64,000 bases of DNA from Dinoroseobacter sp049800835 (lineage in GTDB: Bacteria > Pseudomonadota > Alphaproteobacteria > Rhodobacterales > Rhodobacteraceae), in assembly GCF_049800835.1 (NCBI RefSeq), contig NZ_JBNAFU010000011.1, forward strand, positions 1 to 64,000, read 5' to 3'. The notes below the pieces were generated by a model. The model worked only from the letters and a program-made list of their open reading frames with translations, did no database searches and was not told the origin of the DNA. Position numbers and translations under genes: made by a program. Shown piece after piece: positions 36,667 to 44,236 of this stretch. Position 1 is the stretch's first letter. Each line of letters begins with the position of its first letter.

Positions 36667-36801
36667 CGTGGCATCCGCAAACCGGCCAGTGGCGCGGTCT
36701 GAGAGCAGGATGTCTGGATGACTACTCATCGACTTCATTTGGCGACAAGGTGCGAGCGGAGTCAACGCTTGCGTCGGGTATCTGCAAAGGTGCCGCAGGC
36801 A

Positions 36802-37563
36802 TCAATTAAGGGTGAAGTTGTCGCCAAGATAGACGCGCCTGACGTTCGTGTCCTGAACGACCTCGTCCTTGGTTCCGTTCATCAGAACGGTTCCATCATG
36901 CAGGATGTATGCGCGATCAACGATCTCCAACGTTTCACGCACATTGTGGTCAGTGATCAGTACGCCGATCCCACGTTCTTTGAGATGTGACACGAGCATC
37001 CGGATGTCGCCGACGGCAATCGGGTCCACCCCAGCGAAGGGTTCATCAAGCAACAGATATTTGGGATCGGCCGCCAGGCAGCGGGCAATCTCGACCCGAC
37101 GCCGCTCCCCTCCTGACAAGGCAAGTGCCGGGGTCCGTCGCAGGTGTTCGATCGAGAACTCCGAAAGCAGTTGGTCCAGCTTCTCCATCCGCCGTGTTCT
37201 GTCGCGGGTGCTGACTTCGAGAATCGCACGGATATTGTCTTCGACACTGAGCCCGCGAAAGATGGACATTTCCTGTGGTAGGTAGCCGACGCCGATTTTG
37301 GCACGCCGGTACATCGGCAGGGTGGTGACATCACGCCCGTCAATACTGACCAACCCGGCCTCCGGCGTGATCAGGCCCGCAATGCAGTAAAAACAGGTCG
37401 TCTTCCCTGACCCGTTGGGCCCGAGCAAGGCTACGGCTTCACCGCGGTTCAGGTGCAGGCTGACATCCCGGATAACCGGTCGTTTTCTATAGCTTTTGCG
37501 TAGGTTGCGGACGTGAAGCCCCGCATCCCCATCCTTCACTTCGAGTTTTGGAGGTCCGGCCAT
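36802..37563 (-). CDS. lptB: Lipopolysaccharide export ATPase LptB
   Basis: A 253-aa ATPase of the LptBFG transporter that extracts lipopolysaccharide from the inner membrane. Walker A GPNGSGKTT (48-56), Q-loop LPQEMSIF (95-102), signature LSGGE (149-153), Walker B YLLLDEPF (169-176) and the switch histidine ITDHN. It begins 2 nt after the lptA stop, at the end of the rnd-kdsD-lptC-lptA-lptB unit. Confidence 0.96.
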   Translation of the reverse strand: MAGPPKLEVKDGDAGLHVRNLRKSYRKRPVIRDVSLHLNRGEAVALLGPNGSGKTTCFYCIAGLITPEAGLVSIDGRDVTTLPMYRRAKIGVGYLPQEMSIFRGLSVEDNIRAILEVSTRDRTRRMEKLDQLLSEFSIEHLRRTPALALSGGERRRVEIARCLAADPKYLLLDEPFAGVDPIAVGDIRMLVSHLKERGIGVLITDHNVRETLEIVDRAYILHDGTVLMNGTKDEVVQDTNVRRVYLGDNFTLN

Positions 37564-37565
37564 GT

Positions 37566-38069
37566 CTATTGCGCGGCCGGTTGCAGAATTGTCCGAACCC
37601 GCCCCTCCATCTCGCCGATCCCGGTGGCCAGGTCCATCACCAGCGCGTCGCCAGCAACGATCACGGGCCCTTGTGTCAGCAACACATCTCCGAAGATGCG
37701 GAGCTCCTGGGAGTCGGGCTTGTAGGTGGCACGCGCGCCTTCCGCCGTGTCCGGGCCGCTGACGAACACGACATTACCCGTCGCGTTGACCTCGGTGATG
37801 CCGCCCTCGCGCAATTGCGTCGATTCCGCATAGAAGACAACGACTTCGTCTGCGACGAGTTTCAGTGCGCCCTGGGTAACGACAACAGACCCGACGAACA
37901 CAGCCTCGCCGGTTTCGCGGTTGACGTTCAGCGTATCCGACGTGATTTCCACTTCTTCGTCGGGCGAAGTTGCAGGCGTGCCAAGCGCGACCTGCGTGCC
38001 TTGCGCGTACGCCGCGACAGTCAGGCCGGCGCACAGCGCAACACAACTTATGAACCGAACCAGCGTCAT
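37566..38069 (-). CDS. lptA: Periplasmic lipopolysaccharide transport protein LptA
   Basis: A 167-aa periplasmic bridge protein with a signal peptide (hydrophobic about 5-20, AYAQG cleavage region) and an OstA-type beta-jellyroll (EVEITSDTLNVNRETGEAVFVGSVVVTQG; ADEVVVFY; GNVVFVSG). Overlaps the lptC end by 4 nt (ATGA), which indicates translational coupling. Weakly conserved family, so position between lptC and lptB is part of the evidence. Confidence 0.93.
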   Translation of the reverse strand: MTLVRFISCVALCAGLTVAAYAQGTQVALGTPATSPDEEVEITSDTLNVNRETGEAVFVGSVVVTQGALKLVADEVVVFYAESTQLREGGITEVNATGNVVFVSGPDTAEGARATYKPDSQELRIFGDVLLTQGPVIVAGDALVMDLATGIGEMEGRVRTILQPAAQ

Positions 38070-38668
38070 TGTGGTTTGTATAGCACCCGGACCCCGCCCG
38101 AGAAAACAATCACTTGAGAATTTGTCGCCGGGTCCGGTTTCAGCTCTGCCCGCGCGGCATTCAGCGTGATCTGTTCTCCGACCACGACGACGTCGCCTTC
38201 GGAGACCGCCTCGGTGCCATCAAAGGTCGTGGTGCCCCCCCGGGCGGTCATGATGTATCCCGCACCGTGGACGATGCGCAGCCCGTCATCAATAACGGCG
38301 ATCTTGGCGTTCTGATCAATCCGTGCCTGTCCTCCGTCCAGCGTGATCTCGGTCCCGCCAGAAGTCTTTAGGATGCCGAAGACCTCCTCCGCCAGAAACT
38401 CACCGGGGGATGTCAGAAGCGGTCGTGCCGTTCTTGCCCGCAGATCGACCGACGAGCCGTTTTCGAGGATGGTCTGGTATCGTGGGCCGCCGACGCGCTG
38501 GTTTTCCACGATGTCTTCAAGCTCCACCTCGGAATAAGGCAGTTCCCCGACCTCACGGCCCTCATTCGACAAAAGAAACAGGCTGGACAACAAACCTAGT
38601 CCGAGGACCGGGAGTGTGATCTTGGCCAGCGTGACAAACTGGGAATAGAGATTGTCCGCGCGCGGCAT
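38066..38668 (-). CDS. lptC: Lipopolysaccharide export protein LptC
   Basis: A 200-aa bitopic inner-membrane protein: one N-terminal transmembrane helix (about 13-32, ITLPVLGLGLLSSLFLLS) and a periplasmic beta-rich domain (about 45-198) of the LptC/OstA type. Starts 3 nt after kdsD and overlaps lptA. It hands lipopolysaccharide from LptBFG to LptA. Confidence 0.92.
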   Translation of the reverse strand: MPRADNLYSQFVTLAKITLPVLGLGLLSSLFLLSNEGREVGELPYSEVELEDIVENQRVGGPRYQTILENGSSVDLRARTARPLLTSPGEFLAEEVFGILKTSGGTEITLDGGQARIDQNAKIAVIDDGLRIVHGAGYIMTARGGTTTFDGTEAVSEGDVVVVGEQITLNAARAELKPDPATNSQVIVFSGGVRVLYKPQ

Positions 38669-38671
38669 GAC

Positions 38672-39634
38672 TCAGCCAAGGCCCGCACGAAGGCAGTCAT
38701 GAATGTGCAGGAACCCTTCGGGCATCGCCGGACCGGTCTCGTCCACCACGAACAAACACGTAATCTTGCGCTCGTTCATCACCGCTACGGCTTCTTCAGC
38801 AAGGGCATCGGGTGGAATGGTTTTGGGCGCACGCGTCATCACGTCTCCGGCGCGCATGGTCAACAGCCCGTCCATGTGCCGTCGCAGGTCACCATCCGTG
38901 ATGATGCCTGCAAGCTTTCTGTCCCTCAGGACGCCCACGACGCCAAAGCCCTTTTGCGAGATCTCAAGCAGGGCGTCCGACATGGGCGCATCGATATTTA
39001 TCAGCGGCACGTCCTCGCCGCTGTGCATGAGGTCGGCCACTTTAGACAGCCGCGCGCCCAGTTTTCCCCCCGGGTGAAAGTCGCGGAAATTCTCGGGGCT
39101 GAACTTGCGATGCTCCATCAGTGCGATGGCAAGGGCGTCCCCTAGGGCAAGCGTCATGGTGGTAGAGGTGGTCGGTACGATACCGGTTCCGCAGGCTTCT
39201 TCCGCCGGGGGCAGGACGAGGGCGACATCCGACTGTCGCAACAACGTACTCTCTGAACGCGATGCGACACCGATCAGCGGGATCTTGAAGCGGCGGGTGT
39301 AGGCGACAAGATCGGCCAGTTCCGGCGTTTCGCCAGAATTTGACAGAACCAGAGCGACATCGCCAGCCGCCATCATCCCGAGATCGCCATGGCTGGCTTC
39401 GGCCGGGTGAACGAAATGCGCAGGCGTGCCGGTAGAGGCAAATGTCGCCGCGATCTTGCGCGCAATATGTCCTGACTTCCCCATGCCTGAAACGATCACG
39501 CGCCCCTTGGCAGACAGAATCACCTCGACCGCCACGCCGAATCTGTCGTCCAGGCTATCCGCCAGCTGATACAGCGCGTCGGCCTCGCGTTTGATCACGC
39601 GGTGGGCCGTGCTGAGAAACTCTATCGCGTCCAT
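38672..39634 (-). CDS. kdsD: Arabinose-5-phosphate isomerase KdsD
   Basis: A 320-aa enzyme converting ribulose-5-phosphate to arabinose-5-phosphate, the first Kdo precursor. A sugar isomerase (SIS) domain (about 35-170; VSGMGKSGHIARKIAATFASTGTPA; LVLSNSGETPEL) is followed by two CBS domains (about 205-320). ATG 39634 gives the family N-terminus (MDAIEFLSTAHRV) with GAGGCTCCC upstream; a longer start at 39727 overlaps rnd. Complements kdsB in the glycan region. Confidence 0.96.
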   Translation of the reverse strand: MDAIEFLSTAHRVIKREADALYQLADSLDDRFGVAVEVILSAKGRVIVSGMGKSGHIARKIAATFASTGTPAHFVHPAEASHGDLGMMAAGDVALVLSNSGETPELADLVAYTRRFKIPLIGVASRSESTLLRQSDVALVLPPAEEACGTGIVPTTSTTMTLALGDALAIALMEHRKFSPENFRDFHPGGKLGARLSKVADLMHSGEDVPLINIDAPMSDALLEISQKGFGVVGVLRDRKLAGIITDGDLRRHMDGLLTMRAGDVMTRAPKTIPPDALAEEAVAVMNERKITCLFVVDETGPAMPEGFLHIHDCLRAGLG

Positions 39635-39641
39635 GGGAGCC

Positions 39642-40253
39642 TCAATGGTGGAAAATGTCGACCTCTGGCCAGCCTTGCAGGTCCAGCGCCGCGCGCGTCG
39701 GTAGGAAATCAAAGCACGATTGTGCAAGCGCCATCCGGCCTTCGCGCTCCAGCCGGATGTTCAACTCGTCCCGCAGCCGGTGCAGGTACAAGACGTCCGA
39801 TGCGGCATAGTCGATCTGTGCGGTGGTCAGCTCTGGCGCGCCCCAGTCCGAGCTTTGCTGGTGTTTGGAAATATCGATCCCGAGGACTTCGTGAAGCAGG
39901 GCCTTCAGCCCGTGTCGGTCCGTATAGGTCCGGATCAGTTTGGACGCGATCTTGGTACAGTAAACCGGTGCTGCGCGTACGCCGAACGCATATTCCATCA
40001 CGGCGATGTCGAACCTGCCATAATGGAACAGTTTCAAGACACTCGGATCCGCGAGCAGGCGTTGCAGGTTCGGAGCCTCGGTTTGTCCCTGTGCGATCTT
40101 GACCACATGCGCGTCCCCGTCCCCGGACGAAAGTTGCACGACACACAAACGATCGCGATGGGCGATCAGCCCCATGGTTTCGGTATCGATCGCGACCACC
40201 GGGCCAAGGTCCAGATCATCCGGAAGATCGCTGTGATATAAGTGGTTCGCCAC
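39642..40253 (-). CDS. rnd: Ribonuclease D (short form)
   Basis: A 203-aa 3'-5' exoribonuclease of the DEDDy family (AIDTETMGL; FHYGRFDIAVMEYAF; YAASDVLYL) without the C-terminal HRDC domains of E. coli RNase D, which is 375 aa. It starts the minus-strand unit with kdsD and lptCAB. A 16-bp copy of the tRNA-Leu 3' end lies 36 nt upstream of its start, so its original upstream neighbour was probably the tRNA gene. Confidence 0.93.
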   Translation of the reverse strand: MANHLYHSDLPDDLDLGPVVAIDTETMGLIAHRDRLCVVQLSSGDGDAHVVKIAQGQTEAPNLQRLLADPSVLKLFHYGRFDIAVMEYAFGVRAAPVYCTKIASKLIRTYTDRHGLKALLHEVLGIDISKHQQSSDWGAPELTTAQIDYAASDVLYLHRLRDELNIRLEREGRMALAQSCFDFLPTRAALDLQGWPEVDIFHH

Positions 40254-40288
40254 GTCAGTCCCTCACTCTGCCTTGCCGGCCGGGGGGA

Positions 40289-40304
40289 TGGTGCCCAGGA
40301 GAGG
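40289..40304 (+). repeat. attL: left 16-bp copy of tRNA-Leu 3' end
   Basis: TGGTGCCCAGGAGAGG, identical and in the same orientation to 46404-46419. The sequence beyond diverges at both ends (A then T before; C then A after). The bases correspond to CCA plus the 3' acceptor strand of tRNA-Leu on the minus strand. Confidence 0.85.
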
Positions 40305-40446
40305 CAGCCAATTACTATATCTTGATACGCCATCCCGACCGCGCGACCAAGAAAACAAAGCATATACTGCGCTCTTGCCGTCTCAAAGGGTTCCATTTTG
40401 CCCCACGATACCCCACATATAGAGGGGGATAGAAAGGTGGATCAAC

Positions 40447-41637
40447 ATGGCCCGCGCACTGCACAAGCTCACCACTGCAACTGTCAAAGCAGCCCAACAA
40501 GGCAAGTACTCGGACGGAGGCGGCCTTTGGGTCTATAAGCGCAAGGATGGTGGCGCGCAATGGGTGCTGCGCTACACGTTGCATGGGCGCAGGCACGAAA
40601 TGGGGTTGGGGGCATACCCTGAGGTTACCCTAAAGGAAGCCCGTGAAAGCGCTGAGACGTGGCGCGCAGTCGTCCGGCAGGGCAAAGACGCCATCAAGGA
40701 ACGCGAGCGCCAACGCCGGGAAGCCGAGCGCAACATGCATATCCTGTCCGACATAGCCACCGATGCCTTCGAGAGCCGTAAGGCAGAGTTGAAAGGTGAC
40801 GGAAAGGCCGGGCGCTGGTTCACGCCGCTGGAATTGCATGTCCTGCCAAAGCTGGGCCGCATGCCTATCGCGGAAATAGACCAGCGCGACATTCGCGACA
40901 CGCTTGCGCCCATCTGGCACGACAAGGCAGATACCGCCCGAAAGGCGATGAACCGGCTCAACATCTGCTTCAAACATGCCGCCGCGCTGGGCTTGGACGT
41001 GGACCTGCAAGCACCCGAGAAGGCTAAGGCTCTTCTGGGCAAGCAACGCCACACCGTTCGACATGTCCCTGCTCTTCCTTGGCAAGATGTGCCCGCTTTC
41101 TATCGGAGTTTAGCGGGCGGCAGCGTGACCGAGTTAGCTCTACAACTCCTTATTCTTACTGCCGTTCGGTCCTATCCGCTGCGGCATATCCACGATAGCC
41201 AGATTGACGGCGACGTCTGGACCATCCCCGCCGAGAACATGAAAGGGCGCGTGGGTGCCACCCAGGATTTTCGTGTGCCGCTTTCAACCGAGGCCCAGCG
41301 CGTCATTGGCGAGGCCCGCAAGTTTTCGCGTGATGGCTACCTGTTTTCAGGCGTTCGGCGCGGTGTCATTTCCGACATGACCATGAGCGCATTCATGGCG
41401 CGCAGAGGCTTAGAGGCGCGTCCTCACGGCTTTCGGTCGTCCTTTAGGGATTGGTGCGCAGATGCGACGAACACGCCGCGTGAGGTCGCAGAGACCGCGC
41501 TGGGCCATGTTTCTGGTGGCAGCGTGGAGCGGGCTTATCGCCGAACGGATTTTCTGGAGCAACGGCGCGCTCTAATGGAACGGTGGGGACAGATGTGCGC
41601 GAAAGAAGAAACAAAAATCTATAAAATCAATCAGTGA
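40447..41637 (+). CDS. Tyrosine recombinase / phage-type integrase
   Basis: A 396-aa site-specific recombinase. An N-terminal arm-binding domain of DUF4102 type (1-85; LTTATVKAAQQGKYSDGGGLW) precedes the core-binding domain (about 95-190) and catalytic domain (about 210-380). Catalytic residues are R241, H327, R330, H354 and Y364 (RPHGFRSSFRDW; ALGHVSGGSVERAYRR). The gene has a GGTGG ribosome-binding site and starts 143 nt inside the left attachment site, the normal position for an integrase of a tRNA-targeting element. It should act on the 16-bp core. Confidence 0.95.
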   Translation: MARALHKLTTATVKAAQQGKYSDGGGLWVYKRKDGGAQWVLRYTLHGRRHEMGLGAYPEVTLKEARESAETWRAVVRQGKDAIKERERQRREAERNMHILSDIATDAFESRKAELKGDGKAGRWFTPLELHVLPKLGRMPIAEIDQRDIRDTLAPIWHDKADTARKAMNRLNICFKHAAALGLDVDLQAPEKAKALLGKQRHTVRHVPALPWQDVPAFYRSLAGGSVTELALQLLILTAVRSYPLRHIHDSQIDGDVWTIPAENMKGRVGATQDFRVPLSTEAQRVIGEARKFSRDGYLFSGVRRGVISDMTMSAFMARRGLEARPHGFRSSFRDWCADATNTPREVAETALGHVSGGSVERAYRRTDFLEQRRALMERWGQMCAKEETKIYKINQ

Positions 41638-41677
41638 CGGCATGGCATGAGACTGAAAAGTACGACTGCAATGCCAG

Positions 41678-41807
41678 ATATCCACAGGTTTACCCCCACC
41701 GGCAAGAAAATTTTTCCTCATATAATCAGAGTGTTGTGCGCTTTATCCACAAGAAAGTGCGTATCCACAAGATATCCACATATCCTTTACCCCGCTTGTG
41801 TGAATAA
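41678..41807. other. DnaA-box cluster, candidate replication origin
   Basis: Two exact TTATNCACA boxes (41743-41751 and, on the minus strand, 41799-41807) and three boxes with one mismatch (ATATCCACA at 41678-41686 and 41772-41780; GTATCCACA at 41761-41769) lie within 130 bp, with an AT-rich stretch AAAATTTTTCCTCATATAAT (41707-41726) in the middle. No gene is present in 41638-41876. This is what a DnaA-dependent origin looks like; the forward copies may also be iterons for an element-encoded initiator. Confidence 0.6.
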
Positions 41808-41850
41808 TGGGGGGCACTTTCGTATTTAGAGGTGCACTGCCGAACTCGGC

Positions 41851-41872
41851 GTACCTCACAATCAAGAGGTAC
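41851..41872 (+). promoter_or_regulatory. Hairpin covering the ribosome-binding site of the AlpA-like gene
   Basis: GTACCTC (41851-41857) and GAGGTAC (41866-41872) form a 7-bp stem with an 8-nt loop. The right arm contains the only ribosome-binding site (AGAGGT) for ATG 41877, so folding would hide it. Confidence 0.6.
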
Positions 41873-41876
41873 ATAC

Positions 41877-42047
41877 ATGCGCTACATCACCCTTTCAGAC
41901 GTTCAGAGCAAACTCGGCGGCAGAGGCCGCACAACCATTTACCGTGACGTGGAATTGGGTCGCCTGCCCAAACCCGTGAAACTCGGCGGACGCCTTTATT
42001 GGGCCGAAGCCGATATCGACGCCGCTATCGCGGCACACGCGGAGTAA
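41877..42047 (+). CDS. AlpA-family regulator / excisionase-like protein
   Basis: A 56-aa winged-helix-type DNA-binding protein of the AlpA/MerR-like excisionase group: SDVQSKLGGRGRTTIYRDVELGRLPKPVK followed by LYWAEADIDAAI. Such proteins control integrase genes or act as recombination directionality factors on integrative elements. ATG 41877 is supported by AGAGGT 5 nt upstream; a longer in-frame reading to 41832 lacks a ribosome-binding site. A strong hairpin follows its stop at once. Confidence 0.87.
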   Translation: MRYITLSDVQSKLGGRGRTTIYRDVELGRLPKPVKLGGRLYWAEADIDAAIAAHAE

Positions 42048-42049
42048 GA

Positions 42050-42091
42050 CCCGCTCAATCCTCTGCGCAGACGCAGGGCGGATCGAGCGGG
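42050..42091 (+). terminator. Long hairpin directly after the AlpA-like gene
   Basis: CCCGCTC (42050-42056) pairs with GAGCGGG (42085-42091), and inner CTGCG/CGCAG arms extend the stem almost without interruption. No T-run follows, so it is a stem-loop barrier or mRNA stabiliser rather than a canonical terminator. Confidence 0.5.
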
Positions 42092-42159
42092 AATATATCC
42101 TCCAAGATACTCCTTCGACATACGCCCAGCGCCTTCGTAGATCAACTATGGAGGCCAAT

Positions 42160-42465
42160 TTGGCTGAAACCTCAAACTGGGGCACAGCGCCCTACACACT
42201 CTATTTGCCGAACCAAACGCAAAGTTACATCGCCGTCTCAGGCCGCGACCGCTGGGCGCTTGAAGCGCTTATCGCTGCCGGGGAGAAGGGTTGCACCCCA
42301 ATCGACACCCCCGGCCCGCGCTGGAGCGGCTACGTGTTTAACCTCCGCCGACTCGGTGTGGCGATTGAGACCGTCACAGAGGCGCATGACGGCCCGTTTG
42401 CAGGCACTCATGCCCGCTACGTGCTTCGCAGCCGTGTGACGCGCTCTCAGGGGCAGGCAGCATGA
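42160..42465 (+). CDS. Small winged-helix-domain protein
   Basis: A 101-aa protein common in roseobacter islands as I recall, with a helix-turn-helix core (SGRDRWALEALIAAGEKGCTPIDTPGPRWSGYVFNLRRLGV) and end GTHARYVLRSRV. TTG 42160 is preferred since GGAGG lies 5 nt upstream; ATG 42148 in the same frame lacks a ribosome-binding site. Its stop overlaps the next gene's ATG (ATGA at 42462). Probably binds element DNA; exact role unknown. Confidence 0.7.
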   Translation: MAETSNWGTAPYTLYLPNQTQSYIAVSGRDRWALEALIAAGEKGCTPIDTPGPRWSGYVFNLRRLGVAIETVTEAHDGPFAGTHARYVLRSRVTRSQGQAA

Positions 42466-42590
42466 CGGAGAAGAAGGCAAAAGCCCCGACACCTCGCGCG
42501 CTTTTCGAGCGCAAGGTCAACCACCAATTCGGTCTGACCGGCGGGTTACTCCGCGCAATCAGCGAACTCCACTATCCGGACAAGCTCTGA
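42462..42590 (+). CDS. 42-aa coupled small protein
   Basis: A short gene with start ATG 42462 (overlapping the previous stop) and stop TGA 42588-42590 (sharing its A with the next start). The product begins MTEKKAKAPTPRALFERKV and ends SELHYPDKL. The basic N-terminus and coupling on both sides support translation. Function unknown; it may assist the neighbouring DNA-binding proteins. Confidence 0.65.
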   Translation: MTEKKAKAPTPRALFERKVNHQFGLTGGLLRAISELHYPDKL

Positions 42591-43078
42591 TGGCAGGCCG
42601 CAGTTATAGGAAAGGAAAGAGGGGGGCTGGGCGTCACGTCCAGCTTCCCGAATATCTGCAAGCGACAGAAGCTTGGGAAACCCTGAAACCTGGGCCGCGC
42701 GCGCTCTACATCGAGCTAAAGCGCCGTTACAACGGGCGCAACAATGGTCAGATTTTTCTCAGCCATCGCGATGCTGCAAAGGCTATCAACGTGAACCGCA
42801 ATACCGTTGGAGGCTACTTTGCTGAGTTGCAGCAACGCGGGTTCATTTCCATGACCCGTGCGCCTTACCTTGGGCCAGAGGGTGTTGGCCGGGCGAGCTT
42901 ATGGGCATTGCAGGAGCTTGCAACGCACGACAGTAAGCCTGCTGAGCATGGCTTCAAAAAGTGGCGCAAGAACAAGAAGCCCCGCACAAAAAGCATGCGT
43001 TCCCGTCCTGATAATCAGGACACCGATACAGAATGGGACGATGGCAAGCGCGCGCCCGTCCTAAAAATTGTGACGTGA
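42590..43078 (+). CDS. Helix-turn-helix protein, possible replication initiator
   Basis: A 162-aa basic protein. After a basic N-terminus (YRKGKRGAGRHVQLPEYL) there is a winged-helix region (RALYIELKRRYNGRNNGQIFLSHRDAAKAINVNRNTVGGYFAELQQRGFI, about 40-90) and a Lys-rich tail. The layout resembles replication-initiator-like or regulator proteins on integrative elements. ATG 42590 shares its A with the previous stop. A hairpin (CCCGGT/ACCGGG, 43098-43117) lies after the stop. With the DnaA-box cluster on the same element, an initiator role is attractive but unproven. Confidence 0.6.
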   Translation: MAGRSYRKGKRGAGRHVQLPEYLQATEAWETLKPGPRALYIELKRRYNGRNNGQIFLSHRDAAKAINVNRNTVGGYFAELQQRGFISMTRAPYLGPEGVGRASLWALQELATHDSKPAEHGFKKWRKNKKPRTKSMRSRPDNQDTDTEWDDGKRAPVLKIVT

Positions 43079-43148
43079 GCCGATTTTTCCTTGTGTTCCC
43101 GGTGCCTGAAAACCGGGACACATATACATCTAGCCACAGGGGGTTGAC

Positions 43149-43754
43149 CTACTGTTTTGCAGCGGCCTCTGTAACTTGTTGCTGTAACAGGCGAGCCAGA
43201 AGAGCTGCCAACCGTGACGTGTCGCCATTATTTCCGTCTGCATAACGAAGCGCCGCAATGTACTCGTCGTTGTTTTCTTTGATCAGTACCGGCAACACAG
43301 GGTCATAGGGCAGCCAGCCTCCCGCCTTCAAGCAGATCACGAAGAAACATGCGGCGCGGGCCGTTCTACCGTTTCCGTTGATGAACGGGTGAATTGCGTT
43401 GAGCTTCCACAGCACATGTGCTCCCAGTTCGGCTGGATGTGCGTTGTCCCAGTGGCGGTTCACCCGATTGGTGAAATCATCCATCAAGTCCGGAACTTGC
43501 CAAAACGGGGGGTAAACTGTCCCGGCGGCGTTAGAGACGTCGCACGGGCGATACTGGCCCGCATTAGTGTGCAGGCACGCAATAGCGTGAAAGTTCAGAG
43601 CCTTTATAACAGTTTGAGAGAGAAAAGGCCGACCAACTGCCAAGGCTGCCTCGGTTGCGGATCTGATGAAGTCCAAGTGTCGAACGTGGTTATCGACGTG
43701 CAGTTTTTGATATGCGGGATGCTCCTCAGACCCACACAGATCAAAAAGTATCAA
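43149..43754 (-). CDS. Fic-domain protein
   Basis: A 201-aa protein with the full Fic active site HPFINGNGR (H122-R130), which normally transfers AMP or related groups to target proteins. No inhibitory [S/T]xxxE[G/N] helix is seen in it. The start is TTG 43754, overlapping the stop of a small upstream gene (TTGA), so translation is coupled. It is on the strand opposite to the rest of the element's genes and behaves like a toxin gene or a host-modifying effector. The target is unknown. Confidence 0.9.
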   Translation of the reverse strand: MILFDLCGSEEHPAYQKLHVDNHVRHLDFIRSATEAALAVGRPFLSQTVIKALNFHAIACLHTNAGQYRPCDVSNAAGTVYPPFWQVPDLMDDFTNRVNRHWDNAHPAELGAHVLWKLNAIHPFINGNGRTARAACFFVICLKAGGWLPYDPVLPVLIKENNDEYIAALRYADGNNGDTSRLAALLARLLQQQVTEAAAKQ

Positions 43755-43927
43755 GCTGCGTTGCCCTCGTGCGCGTCCAGTTGTCTCTCAACCCGCTGGC
43801 GCGTTGCTTCACTGCTATCGTCTAAAGTGCTAAGGACGAATGACAGTCGTTGCGCCCGTATTTCCTCGGCACTCATGCTCCGTCCGGCGGCCTTACGCAG
43901 GGCCTCCAGTAGTTCGTCGTTGCTCAT
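43751..43927 (-). CDS. Small upstream partner of Fic, candidate antitoxin
   Basis: A 58-aa gene: MSNDELLEALRKAAGRSMS, then EEIRAQRLSFVLSTLDD and a charged helical tail. ATG 43927 has GGAG 9 nt upstream. The end overlaps the Fic start. It is highly charged and predicted helical, like small Fic antitoxins, but the canonical inhibitory motif [S/T]xxxE[G/N] is absent, so the antitoxin role is inference from position, size and coupling. Confidence 0.7.
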   Translation of the reverse strand: MSNDELLEALRKAAGRSMSAEEIRAQRLSFVLSTLDDSSEATRQRVERQLDAHEGNAA

Positions 43928-43991
43928 GTGCTCGTTCTCCGCGCAATCAAAGGTTGCGGCAGCTTGTCTCCCATGACGTCAAAATAGTCGC

Positions 43992-44006
43992 ACAAATCCG
44001 ATTTGT
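43992..44006. promoter_or_regulatory. 15-bp palindrome upstream of the Fic operon
   Basis: ACAAATC-C-GATTTGT, a perfect 7-bp inverted repeat with one central base, 64 nt upstream of the small partner gene. The position suits an autoregulatory operator. The 260-nt gap between 43928 and 44236 otherwise has no gene that I can support. Confidence 0.5.
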
Positions 44007-44236
44007 CACATCAACTTGATGCAAAAAACGCTCGCGTGCGGCAAAATTTCGCCGTGGCAGAAATACACGCAAAGAACGAACAATCACCTAAACAAACCGA
44101 AACACGGTAAATTTCGTAATCAGCATGGGTGTCTGGTGTCTTGCGAATTACCCAGTTAGGTTCTTTGAAGCATGTGCGCGACCAGGCGAAGTTGCGGGTT
44201 TTCGCTATCGATTTCGGTAAAAAGTTGGAAGCTGCG

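Noticed and set aside
40254..40446. A second tRNA pseudogene at the left island end
   Set aside because: Only the 16-bp 3' end is present; no anticodon or D-arm can be found, so it is just the attachment site remnant.
43098..43117. Hairpin CCCGGT/ACCGGG as a strong terminator of the helix-turn-helix gene
   Set aside because: Stem of only six pairs with an 8-nt loop and no T-run; kept only as a note in the gene entry.
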